From an uncultured bacterium (lineage in GTDB: Bacteria; Bacillota; Clostridia; Lachnospirales; Lachnospiraceae), in NCBI GenBank assembly GCA_947063875.1, contig CAMSTY010000032.1:1-39132 (forward strand): a stretch of 39,132 nucleotides of DNA. The letters are read 5' to 3'. How positions within the stretch are numbered: position 1 is the stretch's first letter; each line of letters starts with the position of its first letter. The notes under the pieces are model-generated. The model was given only the letters and a program-made list of their open reading frames with translations. It had not been told where the DNA came from and did not search any database. This document shows, piece after piece, positions 7,725 through 15,432 of the stretch. The translations under genes and the position numbers were made by a program.

Positions 7725-9668
7725 ATGAGAGATCTGGCATATTTAAAGTTGTTGGGAAAGGACTATCCAAGCGTGAAGGCGGCGTCCAGTGAGATTATCA
7801 ATCTGGTGGCGATTTGTGGATTGCCGAAAGGGACGGAGTATTTTTTCAGTGATCTGCATGGGGAATATGAGGCGTTTATTCATTTGCTCCGCAGTGCATC
7901 CGGAATTATCCGCGAAAAGATCCGGGACACTTTTGGGTATATTATTCAGGAAGAAGAGGAAGTGGAACTGGCGAACCTGATTTATTATCCGGAACGGAAC
8001 CTGTCCAGGTTCAGGCAGGTGGGGAAGGTTACGGAAGACTGGGAGCGGATTACCATTTACCGGCTGGTGCAGATTTGCAAGGAGGTGTCTTCTAAGTATA
8101 CCCGTTCAAAGGTGCGCAAGAAGATGCCCAAGGAGTTTGCCTATATTATTGATGAACTGCTTCATGTGGATTATAACGAGGACAATAAGCGGGTGTATTA
8201 TGACGAGATTATCCGCAGCGTGATTGACACGCAGGTGGCGGAGTCTTTTATTGTGGCGCTGTGCAACCTGATTCAGAATCTGACCATTGACAGCCTGCAT
8301 ATTATCGGGGACATTTTTGACCGGGGGCCGCGGGCGGATATTATCATGGAGGAACTGATGGCCTTCCATGATGTCGATATTCAGTGGGGGAATCATGATA
8401 TTTCCTGGATGGGGGCGGCCACCGGCAACGAGGCCTGTGTATGTAACGTATTGCGGATTGCCATCAGCTACAACAGTTTTGACGTGCTGGAGGATGGCTA
8501 TGGCATTAATCTGCGGCCGCTTTCCATGTTTGCCGCACGGGTCTATAAAGATGACCCCTGCTCTCGTTTCACGCCAAAGATCCTGGATGAGAATATTTAC
8601 GATGTGGTCGATCCGGGGCTGGTAGCCAAGATGCACAAGGCGATTGCGGTGATCCAGTTCAAAGTGGAGGGACAGATCATCAAGCGTCATCCGGAATATG
8701 AGATGGAGGACCGCCTGCTGCTGGAACATGTGGATTTTAAGAATGGCACGGTAAATGTGGCGGGAAAAGGGTATCAGATGCTGGATACGGATTTTCCGAC
8801 TGTCGATCCCGCAGATCCTCTGAAGCTGACAAAGGAAGAACAGGAACTTTTGCACACTTTGGTTCTTTCTTTTAAGCACAGCGGACTTTTGCATAAGCAT
8901 ATCCGCTTCCTGTATTCCAATGGCGCGCTTTACAAATGCTACAACGGCAATCTTTTGTATCATGGCTGTATTCCCATGAAGATTGACGGAAGTTTTGAGG
9001 CGATGAACTGTGACGGGGAACTTCTCAGCGGCAGGGCGTTGATGGATTATATCGCGGAAGAGGTGCATAAGGCATATTTTCTTAAGGAGGATGACCCGGA
9101 GAAGAGGGATGCCGTAGATCTGATGTGGTATCTCTGGTGCGGGGCCAAATCGCCGGTGTTTGGCAAAGAGCGGATGACGACCTTTGAGCATTATTTTATA
9201 GAGGATAAGGCGACCCATCGGGAGCGGATGAATCCCTATTATCAGCTGAGCCAGAAGGAAGAGGTATGCGAACGGATCCTGGCGGAATTTGGCCTTTCCG
9301 GAGAGGGGACGCATATTATCAACGGCCATGTGCCGGTAAAGATTAAAGACGGCGAAACGCCGGTAAAGGCGGGAGGCAGGCTGTTTATTATTGATGGCGG
9401 GCTTTCCAAGGCATATCAGAGGCATACCGGAATTGCGGGTTATACTTTAATTTACAATTCTCATCATTTGGCATTGGCAGAACATAAACCTTTTGATCCG
9501 AAAAAGGAAAGCACTCCCAAAGTTTCCATTGTAGAGAAAATGAAAAACCGCGTTATGGTGGCGGATACGGATGGGGGAGTAGAACTGCGCAGCCGGATTG
9601 AAGACCTGAAAGAACTGGTGACGGCTTATCGCCGGGGAGATATTAAGGAACAGAGATCAGAAACTTAA
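7725..9668 (+). CDS. fbp: fructose-1,6-bisphosphatase, class III
   Basis: Gluconeogenic enzyme converting fructose-1,6-bisphosphate to fructose-6-phosphate in the cytoplasm. 647 residues, usual for the large class III form of Firmicutes, which uses a calcineurin-like metallophosphatase fold. Metal-site motifs are visible: SDLHGEYEAF (about 42-51), GDIFDRGPRAD (about 196-206), WGNHDISWMG (about 222-231), and the late INGHVPVKIKDGETP (about 535-549) followed by FIIDGGLSKAYQ. GGGAGG lies six bases before the ATG. A DUF1700 gene begins 11 bp after the stop, and both appear to end at one terminator. There is no sign of damage. Confidence 0.96.
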   Translation: MRDLAYLKLLGKDYPSVKAASSEIINLVAICGLPKGTEYFFSDLHGEYEAFIHLLRSASGIIREKIRDTFGYIIQEEEEVELANLIYYPERNLSRFRQVGKVTEDWERITIYRLVQICKEVSSKYTRSKVRKKMPKEFAYIIDELLHVDYNEDNKRVYYDEIIRSVIDTQVAESFIVALCNLIQNLTIDSLHIIGDIFDRGPRADIIMEELMAFHDVDIQWGNHDISWMGAATGNEACVCNVLRIAISYNSFDVLEDGYGINLRPLSMFAARVYKDDPCSRFTPKILDENIYDVVDPGLVAKMHKAIAVIQFKVEGQIIKRHPEYEMEDRLLLEHVDFKNGTVNVAGKGYQMLDTDFPTVDPADPLKLTKEEQELLHTLVLSFKHSGLLHKHIRFLYSNGALYKCYNGNLLYHGCIPMKIDGSFEAMNCDGELLSGRALMDYIAEEVHKAYFLKEDDPEKRDAVDLMWYLWCGAKSPVFGKERMTTFEHYFIEDKATHRERMNPYYQLSQKEEVCERILAEFGLSGEGTHIINGHVPVKIKDGETPVKAGGRLFIIDGGLSKAYQRHTGIAGYTLIYNSHHLALAEHKPFDPKKESTPKVSIVEKMKNRVMVADTDGGVELRSRIEDLKELVTAYRRGDIKEQRSET

Positions 9669-9678
9669 GGAGACAAGA

Positions 9679-10182
9679 ATGAACAGAGAGGAATTTCTGC
9701 AGGGGCTGACAAAAACCCTTACTGGTGAGGTGCCGCCAGAAATTGTGAGAGAAAATCTGCGGTATTATGAGGAATATATCCGTGCAGAGATGAAGAAAGG
9801 CCGTTCTGAGAACGAGATTATGGAGGAGCTGGGAAGTCCCCGGCTGATTGCCCGTACGATTATCGATACGACTCCAGGAGGGGGCGGCGGAGCCTACGAG
9901 GAGGAACGTTTTGACGGCCATGCGGATCAGGGCAGATCCGATTCCGGTGTTTTTTCCGGGGCAGGCAGGATGGACAGGGGGTATCAGCAAAGCGGCGGCA
10001 TTCATTATTATGACTTGAATAAATGGTACTGGAAGCTTCTGGGACTTATTATTGTGATTGTAACGATTACCTTGGTTTTGATGGTAATTGGCGGTATTTT
10101 GAGCCTGGTGATTCCGCTGCTGCCGGTGATTGCATTTGCGGTATTGATTATGTGGCTGCTGCGGGGCGGATTCGGGCAATAG
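9679..10182 (+). CDS. DUF1700-family membrane protein with HAAS-type N-terminus
   Basis: 167 residues. The N-terminal helical part (about 1-65: MNREEFLQGLTKTL, NLRYYEEYI, NEIMEELGSPRLIARTII) is the typical DUF1700/HAAS module, found in proteins usually paired with PadR regulators. A Gly/Asp-rich linker follows (about 66-108), then two adjacent hydrophobic segments (about 116-138 and 142-160), giving a small integral membrane protein. No PadR gene is next to it here; instead it follows fbp by 11 bp. Its role in this setting is unknown; an envelope-linked signalling or anchoring role is inference from the family. Confidence 0.75.
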   Translation: MNREEFLQGLTKTLTGEVPPEIVRENLRYYEEYIRAEMKKGRSENEIMEELGSPRLIARTIIDTTPGGGGGAYEEERFDGHADQGRSDSGVFSGAGRMDRGYQQSGGIHYYDLNKWYWKLLGLIIVIVTITLVLMVIGGILSLVIPLLPVIAFAVLIMWLLRGGFGQ

Positions 10183-10218
10183 AATGTGGCTGGTAGTGGC
10201 TGGGCGTGCGGGATTTCC

Positions 10219-10267
10219 AAAAAGGCGTTTGTGCAATGGATTTGCATAGGCGCTTTTTTGTTTCTTT
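10219..10267 (+). terminator. terminator of fbp-DUF1700
   Basis: A long stem, AAAAAGGCGTTTGTGCAA against TTGCATAGGCGCTTTTTT with a few G-U pairs, followed by a T-rich tail. It lies about 40 bp after the DUF1700 stop. Confidence 0.85.
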
Positions 10268-10353
10268 TTTTAATCAGAAAGCTCTCAAAATGTTCGAAAT
10301 ATCTGTCCGGCAGTATTAATTTTTAAAAAAATGTAAATTTTTCTTCAATTGGG

Positions 10354-10382
10354 TTGACGAGGAAATGTTTTAATTGTATAAT
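10354..10382 (+). promoter_or_regulatory. promoter of the NlpC/P60 gene
   Basis: TTGACG (10354-10359), 17 bp, TATAAT (10377-10382). A strong vegetative promoter with a roughly 75-nt untranslated leader. Confidence 0.85.
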
Positions 10383-10409
10383 GCAAGTGTAACAAATTTA
10401 ACATTTACG

Positions 10410-10432
10410 TAATAATTAGAAATCAATTATTA
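10410..10432. promoter_or_regulatory. AT-rich inverted repeat in the NlpC/P60 leader
   Basis: TAATAATT (10410-10417) and AATTATTA (10425-10432) are perfect 8-bp inverted arms around a 7-base spacer, about 20 bases into the predicted transcript. This could be a regulator site; the function is not known. Confidence 0.4.
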
Positions 10433-10463
10433 AAAAACAGATAGTAAAGATTGGAGAAAAAGG

Positions 10464-11111
10464 ATGAGAAAAGTCGGATTATATCTAACTGCGATGATGA
10501 TGACTGCGGGAGTCATGATGTGGAAAACACCGATTCTTTCCTATGCGGAACCAATCGTGGTAGAAGCGAATACGGTTGAGGAAGAAGAGATAGAGGATGC
10601 GACGGCCGGCTCTCCGGTGATGGAATCAGCAAAGGGAGACGATGCGTCAGAGTCCGGGCCGGATCTTGCCGTCCAGGAGCGGATTCAGGCTAAGGCACAG
10701 GCGGAGGCAGAGGCACGGGCGGCTCAGGAAGCGGCAGAGCGGACTGCGGAAGTGCGGAAGAATCTGGTAAGTTATGCGTTGCAGTTTGTGGGAGGCCCTT
10801 ACCGGGCAGGTGGGAATGATCCCCATACAGGTGCGGATTGCTCCGGATTTGTGAAATATGTGATGCAGAACGGAGCCGGCATCGGCATGAACCGCTCTTC
10901 TGCCAGCCAGGCGACTCAGGGAAAGGCGATCAGTGCAAATCAGATGCAGCCCGGAGATCTGATTTTTTATGGAAACGGCTCACATATCAATCACGTAGCA
11001 ATGTATATCGGCAATGGCCAGATTGTACATGCTTCTACTTACAGTACGGGAATCAAGGTTTCCGAATGGAATTATCGGGCGCCGGTCAAGATTGTCAGCA
11101 TGCTGGGATGA
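10464..11111 (+). CDS. secreted NlpC/P60 peptidoglycan peptidase
   Basis: 215 residues. A signal peptide (about 1-28, ending LSYA) leads to an acidic, alanine-rich helical segment (about 30-95, AQAEAEARAAQEAAERTAEV), probably a spacer or coiled coil, and a C-terminal NlpC/P60 domain (about 98-215). The catalytic Cys is in GADCSGFVKY, the His in SHINHVAMYIGNGQIVHAS, and PGDLIFY is the usual domain motif. Such enzymes cut gamma-D-Glu-diaminopimelate bonds in stem peptides during wall growth or separation. No wall-binding domain (SH3, LysM) is present. The gene stands alone between its own promoter and a strong terminator. Probably active, as all motifs are intact. Confidence 0.9.
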   Translation: MRKVGLYLTAMMMTAGVMMWKTPILSYAEPIVVEANTVEEEEIEDATAGSPVMESAKGDDASESGPDLAVQERIQAKAQAEAEARAAQEAAERTAEVRKNLVSYALQFVGGPYRAGGNDPHTGADCSGFVKYVMQNGAGIGMNRSSASQATQGKAISANQMQPGDLIFYGNGSHINHVAMYIGNGQIVHASTYSTGIKVSEWNYRAPVKIVSMLG

Positions 11112-11156
11112 GGCGGTTGAAGGCAGACGATCCAGATTAAATGAATAGAAAGAAAG

Positions 11157-11189
11157 AAAAAGCCAGGCAGGGGAGCTGCCTGGCTTTTT
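11157..11189 (+). terminator. terminator of the NlpC/P60 gene
   Basis: Perfect 9-bp stem GCCAGGCAG/CTGCCTGGC with loop GGGAG, A-tract before and TTTTT after, so it could work in both directions. Confidence 0.92.
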
Positions 11190-11217
11190 GAGGGGAGTAT
11201 AAATAATTAATAAGGCT

Positions 11218-11250
11218 GAAGAAATTGATTTAAGGGAAATCAGTTTCTTC
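11218..11250. repeat. second hairpin downstream of the NlpC/P60 terminator
   Basis: 14-base arms 11218-11231 and 11237-11250 (GAAGAAATTGATTT against AAATCAGTTTCTTC, one G-U pair) around AAGGG. There is no clear T tract, so it is either a weak backup terminator or a structured element. The rest of the 11112-11342 gap is AT-rich with no gene. Confidence 0.5.
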
Positions 11251-11342
11251 TATTTGATTATACTAAATCTATATACAAAAAGCAAATGGAAATCATATTA
11301 AAAAGTGTCGTTTAAAAAATTGAACGAAAATTATCGGGATGA

Positions 11343-11372
11343 TGAATAATTGATTCGGAAAAAGCCATACTA
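11343..11372 (+). promoter_or_regulatory. forespore sigma-G-type promoter
   Basis: TGAATA (11343-11348), 17 bp, CATACTA (11366-11372) matches the Bacillus sigma-G consensus (GHATR / CATNHTA) at every defined position. It lies about 42 bp before the start of the small Asn/Gln/Ser-rich protein; no sigma-A promoter is evident here. Sigma-F promoters are related, so dual recognition is possible. Confidence 0.75.
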
Positions 11373-11414
11373 CTCCTGTAACAAATCTAATGAATAAACC
11401 AGGAGGTATCAGTC

Positions 11415-11585
11415 ATGAGAGACAATTACAATGACATGGATAACAGCAAGAACAGCAGCCGCAACTGCAATCGCAACAGCAGCCAGAACAGCAATCAGAA
11501 CAATAGCCAGAACAGCAATCAGAACAACAGCCAGAACAGCAGCCGCAACAACAATCAGAACAACAGCCAGAACAACAACCGCTAA
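11415..11585 (+). CDS. small Asn/Gln/Ser-rich protein, probable forespore-expressed spore protein
   Basis: A 56-residue protein from an ATG with AGGAGG eight bases upstream. It begins MRDNYNDMDNSKNSSRNC and then consists almost only of Asn, Gln, Ser and Arg in loose repeats of SQNSNQNN. It has no hydrophobic core and must be unfolded or aggregation-prone. I do not recognise a named family. The sigma-G-type promoter, tiny size and Asn/Gln/Ser composition resemble gamma-type small acid-soluble spore proteins, which act as amino-acid stores for germination; this is an inference, since the gamma-type sequence repeats and protease site are not recognisable. It carries five Arg but only three acidic residues beyond the first ten, so it would be basic rather than acidic. 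A hairpin terminator follows. Confidence 0.75.
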   Translation: MRDNYNDMDNSKNSSRNCNRNSSQNSNQNNSQNSNQNNSQNSSRNNNQNNSQNNNR

Positions 11586-11606
11586 GCGCTGTGCTTGTCT
11601 GGGCAG

Positions 11607-11630
11607 GCATCTGAGAACAGGATGCTTTTT
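11607..11630 (+). terminator. terminator of the small spore-type gene
   Basis: GCATC/GATGC stem, extended by TG/CA across a bulge, followed by five T; 22 bp after the stop. Confidence 0.65.
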
Positions 11631-11658
11631 GGAAAATTGAACACGAGAAAGATAGAAG

Positions 11659-11686
11659 GCCGTCCTGGGACAAGGGACGGCTTTTC
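11659..11686 (+). terminator. second hairpin terminator
   Basis: Perfect GCCGTCC/GGACGGC stem with a nine-base loop, followed by TTTT. It insulates the small spore-type gene from the rhodanese gene. A TATAAT at 11691-11696 directly after it may be the -10 of the rhodanese gene, with only a poor -35. Confidence 0.75.
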
Positions 11687-11727
11687 TACATATAATAGTA
11701 GTAAAACGAATAAACAGGCGGAAAATA

Positions 11728-12033
11728 ATGTGGTATATAATCAGTACGGCACAGTTGGAGCAGTATCTGGATGAGAACAGATGGATTTATCTGGTGGACA
11801 TGAGAGACTATGCCTCTTATGCAAGGTCTCATATTCAGGGGGCAGTGAATATACCGGATGAGGAATTTTGGGGGCGGGTGGGAGAATTGCCTACGGATCG
11901 CCTGATCATCCTGTACTGTTACCGCGGGCCGAGAAGTATGCTGGCAGCAAGGCAGCTGGCCAGCTATGGATACCAGGTTGCAGACATTTGCGGCGGGATT
12001 GAGGCGTACAGGGGCAAGTACCTGGTGCGGTGA
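11728..12033 (+). CDS. rhodanese-like domain protein
   Basis: 101 residues forming one rhodanese domain and nothing else. Visible features are LVDMRDYASYARSHIQGAVNIP (the CH2A-type D-x-R and H-I-x-G-A segment) and the active-site loop YCYRGPRS, whose Cys (about residue 67) is kept; LASYGYQVADICGGIEAYRG is the typical C-terminal part. Single-domain rhodaneses carry sulfur as a persulfide. The six-residue loop CYRGPRS is of the sulfur type rather than the longer Cdc25 phosphatase type. The partner is unknown; the neighbours (spore-type gene, phosphoesterase) give no pathway hint. Confidence 0.85.
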   Translation: MWYIISTAQLEQYLDENRWIYLVDMRDYASYARSHIQGAVNIPDEEFWGRVGELPTDRLIILYCYRGPRSMLAARQLASYGYQVADICGGIEAYRGKYLVR

Positions 12034-12047
12034 GAGGGATTTTTTCG

Positions 12048-12076
12048 TTGACAACCGTATAACCAGGCTATAAAAT
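12048..12076 (+). promoter_or_regulatory. promoter of the YfcE-methyltransferase-protease group
   Basis: TTGACA (12048-12053), 17 bp, TAAAAT (12071-12076). A strong vegetative promoter 44 bp before the phosphoesterase start. Confidence 0.8.
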
Positions 12077-12119
12077 AGAAATATTAAATAACCGCACAAG
12101 GGATAAGGAGAACAGCGGA

Positions 12120-12680
12120 ATGAAATATATGTTTGCGTCGGATATCCACGGTTCTGCGTGGTACTGCCGGAGGCTTTTGGAGGAATATCGCCGGTCTGGT
12201 GCAGACCGGCTGATTTTGCTGGGGGATCTTTTATACCATGGCCCGCGCAACGACCTGCCCAGAGAATATGCGCCGAAGGAAGTGATTGCCATGTTGAATG
12301 CGCTGAAGGCTGAGATCTGCGCAGTCCGTGGGAATTGTGAGGCCGAGGTGGACCAGATGGTATTAGAATTTCCGGTGATGGCAGATTATGCACTTTTGGC
12401 ATTGAATGGACTGACCTTTTATGCAACGCATGGGCATGTGTATAATCAGGAACATTTGCCGCCGATGAAAGCGGGGGATATTCTGATTCATGGACACACA
12501 CATTTACTAAAGGCAGAACCGGCCGGTTCTGTGTATGTACTGAATCCGGGATCTGTGTCGATTCCCAAGGGCGGCAATCCGGCCAGCTATGCGGTGCTGG
12601 AAGAAAAACAGTTCCGTATTCTGGATTTTGATGGAAATGTCATAAAAGAACTGGAACTTGTAAGCGGATCAGAAAGGTAA
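12120..12680 (+). CDS. yfcE: YfcE-type metallophosphoesterase
   Basis: 186 residues, the length of E. coli YfcE, a manganese phosphodiesterase active on artificial phosphodiesters. Calcineurin-fold metal motifs are visible: SDIHG (8-12), GDLLYHGPRN (about 36-45), GNCEAEVD (about 78-85), THGH (about 103-106) and the final GHTH (about 125-128) followed by LNPGSVSIPKGGNPASY. All ligand positions are kept. The physiological substrate is unknown. A THUMP RNA methyltransferase gene follows after only 3 bp, so the two are co-transcribed. A second, shorter paralogue lies at 16041-16529. Confidence 0.88.
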   Translation: MKYMFASDIHGSAWYCRRLLEEYRRSGADRLILLGDLLYHGPRNDLPREYAPKEVIAMLNALKAEICAVRGNCEAEVDQMVLEFPVMADYALLALNGLTFYATHGHVYNQEHLPPMKAGDILIHGHTHLLKAEPAGSVYVLNPGSVSIPKGGNPASYAVLEEKQFRILDFDGNVIKELELVSGSER

Positions 12681-12683
12681 TAT

Positions 12684-13856
12684 ATGGAAGATAAAGTTTA
12701 TGAATTGATGGCGCCTTGCCATTTTGGCATGGAAGCAGTGCTGAAACGGGAGATTCTGGACCTGGGATATGAGATTACCCAGGTGGAGGATGGCCGCGTA
12801 ACATTTCTGGGGGATGCAAAGGCGGTTTGCCGCGCGAATATTTTTCTTAGGACCACGGAGCGGGTACTGATCAAGGCAGGAAGCTTTCATGCGACCAGTT
12901 TTGAGGAATTGTTTCAGGGGACGAAGGCGATTGCCTGGGAGGATTTTATCCCGCCGGATGGAAAGTCCTGGGTAAAAAAGGCGGGATCTGTGAAAAGCAA
13001 GCTTTTTAGCCCGACCGATATTCAGTCAGTGATGAAGAAGGCAATGGTGGAGCGTATGAAAGCCGCTTACCACACAGATGTGATTCCGGAGACGGGAAGC
13101 AGCTATCCTCTGCGGGTATTTCTATACAAAGACCAGGTGACGGTGGGGCTGGATACGACGGGCGAGTCCCTGCATAAGAGAGGTTATAGAAAGCTGACCA
13201 GTAAGGCGCCGATCGAAGAAACCCTGGCGGCGGCGCTGATTATGCTGACTCCGTGGAAAAAAGACCGCATTCTGGTGGACCCGTTCTGCGGAAGCGGGAC
13301 ATTTCCCATTGAGGCGGCGATGATGGCGGCAAATATAGCGCCGGGGATGAATCGTTCTTTTCTGGCGGAAGACTGGAAGGAGCTGATTCCCCGCAAATGC
13401 TGGTATGAGGCGATGGATGAAGCCGCCGAACGGGTGGATGACACGGTGACGGTGGATATCCAGGGATATGATGCGGACGGAGATATCGTCCGATCCGCGC
13501 GGGCGAATGCAGAAGCGGCGGGGGTTGGACATTTAATCCACTTTCAGAAGCGTCCGGTGGCGGAACTCAGCCATCCGAAAAAATACGGGTTCCTCATCAC
13601 CAACCCGCCTTATGGAGAGCGAATCGAGGAGAAAAGCAATCTGCCGGCGCTTTATACCCAGCTTGGAGAACGCTACCGCATGCTGGATTCATGGTCGGCA
13701 TATATCATTACCGCATATGAGGACGTGGAGAAATATATCGGGCGCAAGGCAGATAAGAACCGCAAGATTTACAACGGAATGATGAAAACCTATTATTATC
13801 AGTTTCTGGGGCCTAAGCCGCCCAGACGGAATACGGCCAATGCAGAGAATGATTAA
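12684..13856 (+). CDS. THUMP-domain class I RNA methyltransferase (RlmL/YpsC type)
   Basis: 390 residues. The N-terminal ferredoxin-like/THUMP part (about 1-165: ELMAPCHFGMEAVLKREI, VTFLGD, ANIFLRTTERVLIKAGSF, QVTVGLDTTGESLHKRGYR) binds RNA, and the C-terminal Rossmann methyltransferase carries DPFCGSGTFPIEAA (SAM motif I, about 195-208) and the catalytic NPPYGERI (about 310-317). This is the layout of the N-terminal half of E. coli RlmL and of B. subtilis YpsC, which makes m2G in 23S rRNA; the exact target base here is inference. It starts 3 bp after the phosphoesterase and its end overlaps the papain-like lipoprotein gene by 17 bp. Confidence 0.9.
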   Translation: MEDKVYELMAPCHFGMEAVLKREILDLGYEITQVEDGRVTFLGDAKAVCRANIFLRTTERVLIKAGSFHATSFEELFQGTKAIAWEDFIPPDGKSWVKKAGSVKSKLFSPTDIQSVMKKAMVERMKAAYHTDVIPETGSSYPLRVFLYKDQVTVGLDTTGESLHKRGYRKLTSKAPIEETLAAALIMLTPWKKDRILVDPFCGSGTFPIEAAMMAANIAPGMNRSFLAEDWKELIPRKCWYEAMDEAAERVDDTVTVDIQGYDADGDIVRSARANAEAAGVGHLIHFQKRPVAELSHPKKYGFLITNPPYGERIEEKSNLPALYTQLGERYRMLDSWSAYIITAYEDVEKYIGRKADKNRKIYNGMMKTYYYQFLGPKPPRRNTANAEND

Positions 13857-15375
13857 GCGAATCTGGCGCTGGGGCATCCTGGGGGCAGCGGTTCTTTTGA
13901 TGTGCGGATGTGTTTTTTCACGGAAGGATATTGCGCAGAGTGATGGGGAGAGCAGAGACGTAGAGGAAGGCGAAAGCGGGGAGGCGGCAAAACAGACGCC
14001 GGAAGATTCTGAAGAGGCTGTCACTGAAGGGGGAGAGCCGGTGAAAGAAGAGGGGGAGAAGGGGCAAGAGCCAAAAGAGGACTGGAGAGGGCATTTGCCG
14101 CAGCTGGCGGGCGAGACGCTGAAAACGCTGAAAGAGAGAAAACGGTGGCTGCATCAGGAGCAGATCCGGCGGCTTCTTGAGGAGGATCAGGTCCTGCCGG
14201 CACGGTATGATGCACGGGAGGAAAGACGGACGGCGCCGGTGGAGGATCAGAAAGACCTGGGGACCTGCTGGGCATTTTCTTCGCTGACTGCATTGGAGAA
14301 TGCGTTGCTTCCGCAGGAGATGTGGGATTTTTCCGAGGATCATATGTCTCATAACCCCAACTTTATTTTAGGACAGGAAAACGGGGGGGAATATACGATG
14401 TCCATGGCGTATCTTCTGTCATGGCAGGGTCCTGTGACGGAGGAGGAAGATCCCTATGGCGACGGCGTTTCTCCGGAAGGGTTGATGCCGGTGAAACATG
14501 TCCAGGAAATACGCATTTTGCCAGAGAACGATCATGAGATGATTAAACGGGCGGTGCTGGCCTGCGGAGGCGTGCAGAGTTCTTTGTACACGACATTGCA
14601 GAACAGCAGGAGCCGGTCCAAACATTATAACCCGGAGACGAATGCGTATTGTTATCCGGACTCGACAGCCCCTAACCATGATGTGGTAATTGTAGGATGG
14701 GATGATGATTTTCCCAAGGAGGCTTTTAAGACGGAAGTCGAGGGAAACGGGGCCTTTCTGTGCGAGAACAGTTGGGGCACGGAATTCGGGGAAGAGGGAT
14801 TTTTTTATGTCTCTTATTATGACGGCAATCTAGGTAAGACCAATATTGCCTATACCTGTGTGGAGGAACCGGATAATTATGACGCCTTATATCAGAGCGA
14901 CCTGTGCGGCTGGGTAGGCCAGCTGGGTTACGGAGAAGAAACGGCGTGGGCCGCCAACGTATATACGGCGCGTCAGGCGGAGGCGGTGGTGGCAGCAGGA
15001 TTCTATGCCACGGGAGAGGATACGGATTATCAGATCTATCTTTTGCGCCATGCGCCGGAGGACCCCAGAGAGGCATTGCAGGAACGTACGGATTTATTGG
15101 CAGAGGGAAGGTTAAGGCAAGCCGGATATTATACCATTCCGCTGAAGGAAGAGGTTTTGGTGGAGGAAGGGGAGCGGTTTGCGGTGATCATCCGCCTGAG
15201 CACGCCAGACGCCGTTCATCCGATTGCGGTCGAATATGATGCGGGGGATGGAAAGTGCCGGGCAGATTTGACGGATGGAGAGGGGTATATCAGTTTTGAA
15301 GGGATGCGGTGGGAAAGAGTGGAAGAAAAGCAAAACTGCAATATCTGCCTAAAGGCATACAGCTGTTTCCGGTGA
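13840..15375 (+). CDS. papain-family (C1) cysteine protease lipoprotein with lectin-like domain
   Basis: 511 residues. A basic start and hydrophobic segment end in a lipobox-like LLMCGC (Cys 24), so it is probably a lipoprotein outside the membrane. An acidic linker (about 30-95) leads to a C1 protease domain: oxyanion Gln and catalytic Cys in EDQKDLGTCWAFSSLTALEN (about 132-151), His in NHDVVIVGWDDDF (about 283-295) and Asn in ENSWGTEFGEEGFFYVSYYD (about 309-328). The triad is complete. A beta-rich C-terminal region (about 345-511, AANVYTARQAEAVVAAGFYAT) fits the lectin-like domain attached to many clostridial C1 proteases. The start is either 13840 or the ATG at 13849; both overlap the methyltransferase gene. 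Substrate unknown; peptide scavenging or surface processing is inference. Confidence 0.85.
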   Translation: MQRMIKRIWRWGILGAAVLLMCGCVFSRKDIAQSDGESRDVEEGESGEAAKQTPEDSEEAVTEGGEPVKEEGEKGQEPKEDWRGHLPQLAGETLKTLKERKRWLHQEQIRRLLEEDQVLPARYDAREERRTAPVEDQKDLGTCWAFSSLTALENALLPQEMWDFSEDHMSHNPNFILGQENGGEYTMSMAYLLSWQGPVTEEEDPYGDGVSPEGLMPVKHVQEIRILPENDHEMIKRAVLACGGVQSSLYTTLQNSRSRSKHYNPETNAYCYPDSTAPNHDVVIVGWDDDFPKEAFKTEVEGNGAFLCENSWGTEFGEEGFFYVSYYDGNLGKTNIAYTCVEEPDNYDALYQSDLCGWVGQLGYGEETAWAANVYTARQAEAVVAAGFYATGEDTDYQIYLLRHAPEDPREALQERTDLLAEGRLRQAGYYTIPLKEEVLVEEGERFAVIIRLSTPDAVHPIAVEYDAGDGKCRADLTDGEGYISFEGMRWERVEEKQNCNICLKAYSCFR

Positions 15376-15432
15376 GGGCCGGCGAAAGAGGATGCGCACA
15401 GGCAAAAGAGGAATAACACACGGAGGAAGATT

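Noticed and set aside
8106-9425. A 439-codon open frame antisense to fbp.
   Set aside because: Shadow of the coding bias of fbp; the protein has no recognisable domain and the start has no ribosome site.
11401-11590. The CAGAACAGCAAT-type repeats as a possible CRISPR or minisatellite.
   Set aside because: The repeats are irregular, in frame, and explained by Asn/Gln/Ser codons; there are no spacers. No CRISPR array was seen anywhere in the window.
11413-11673. A minus-strand frame full of Cys-Cys-x-Gly/Asp repeats, resembling a metallothionein.
   Set aside because: It is the antisense reading of the Asn/Gln/Ser codons of the small spore-type gene, with no ribosome site or promoter of its own.
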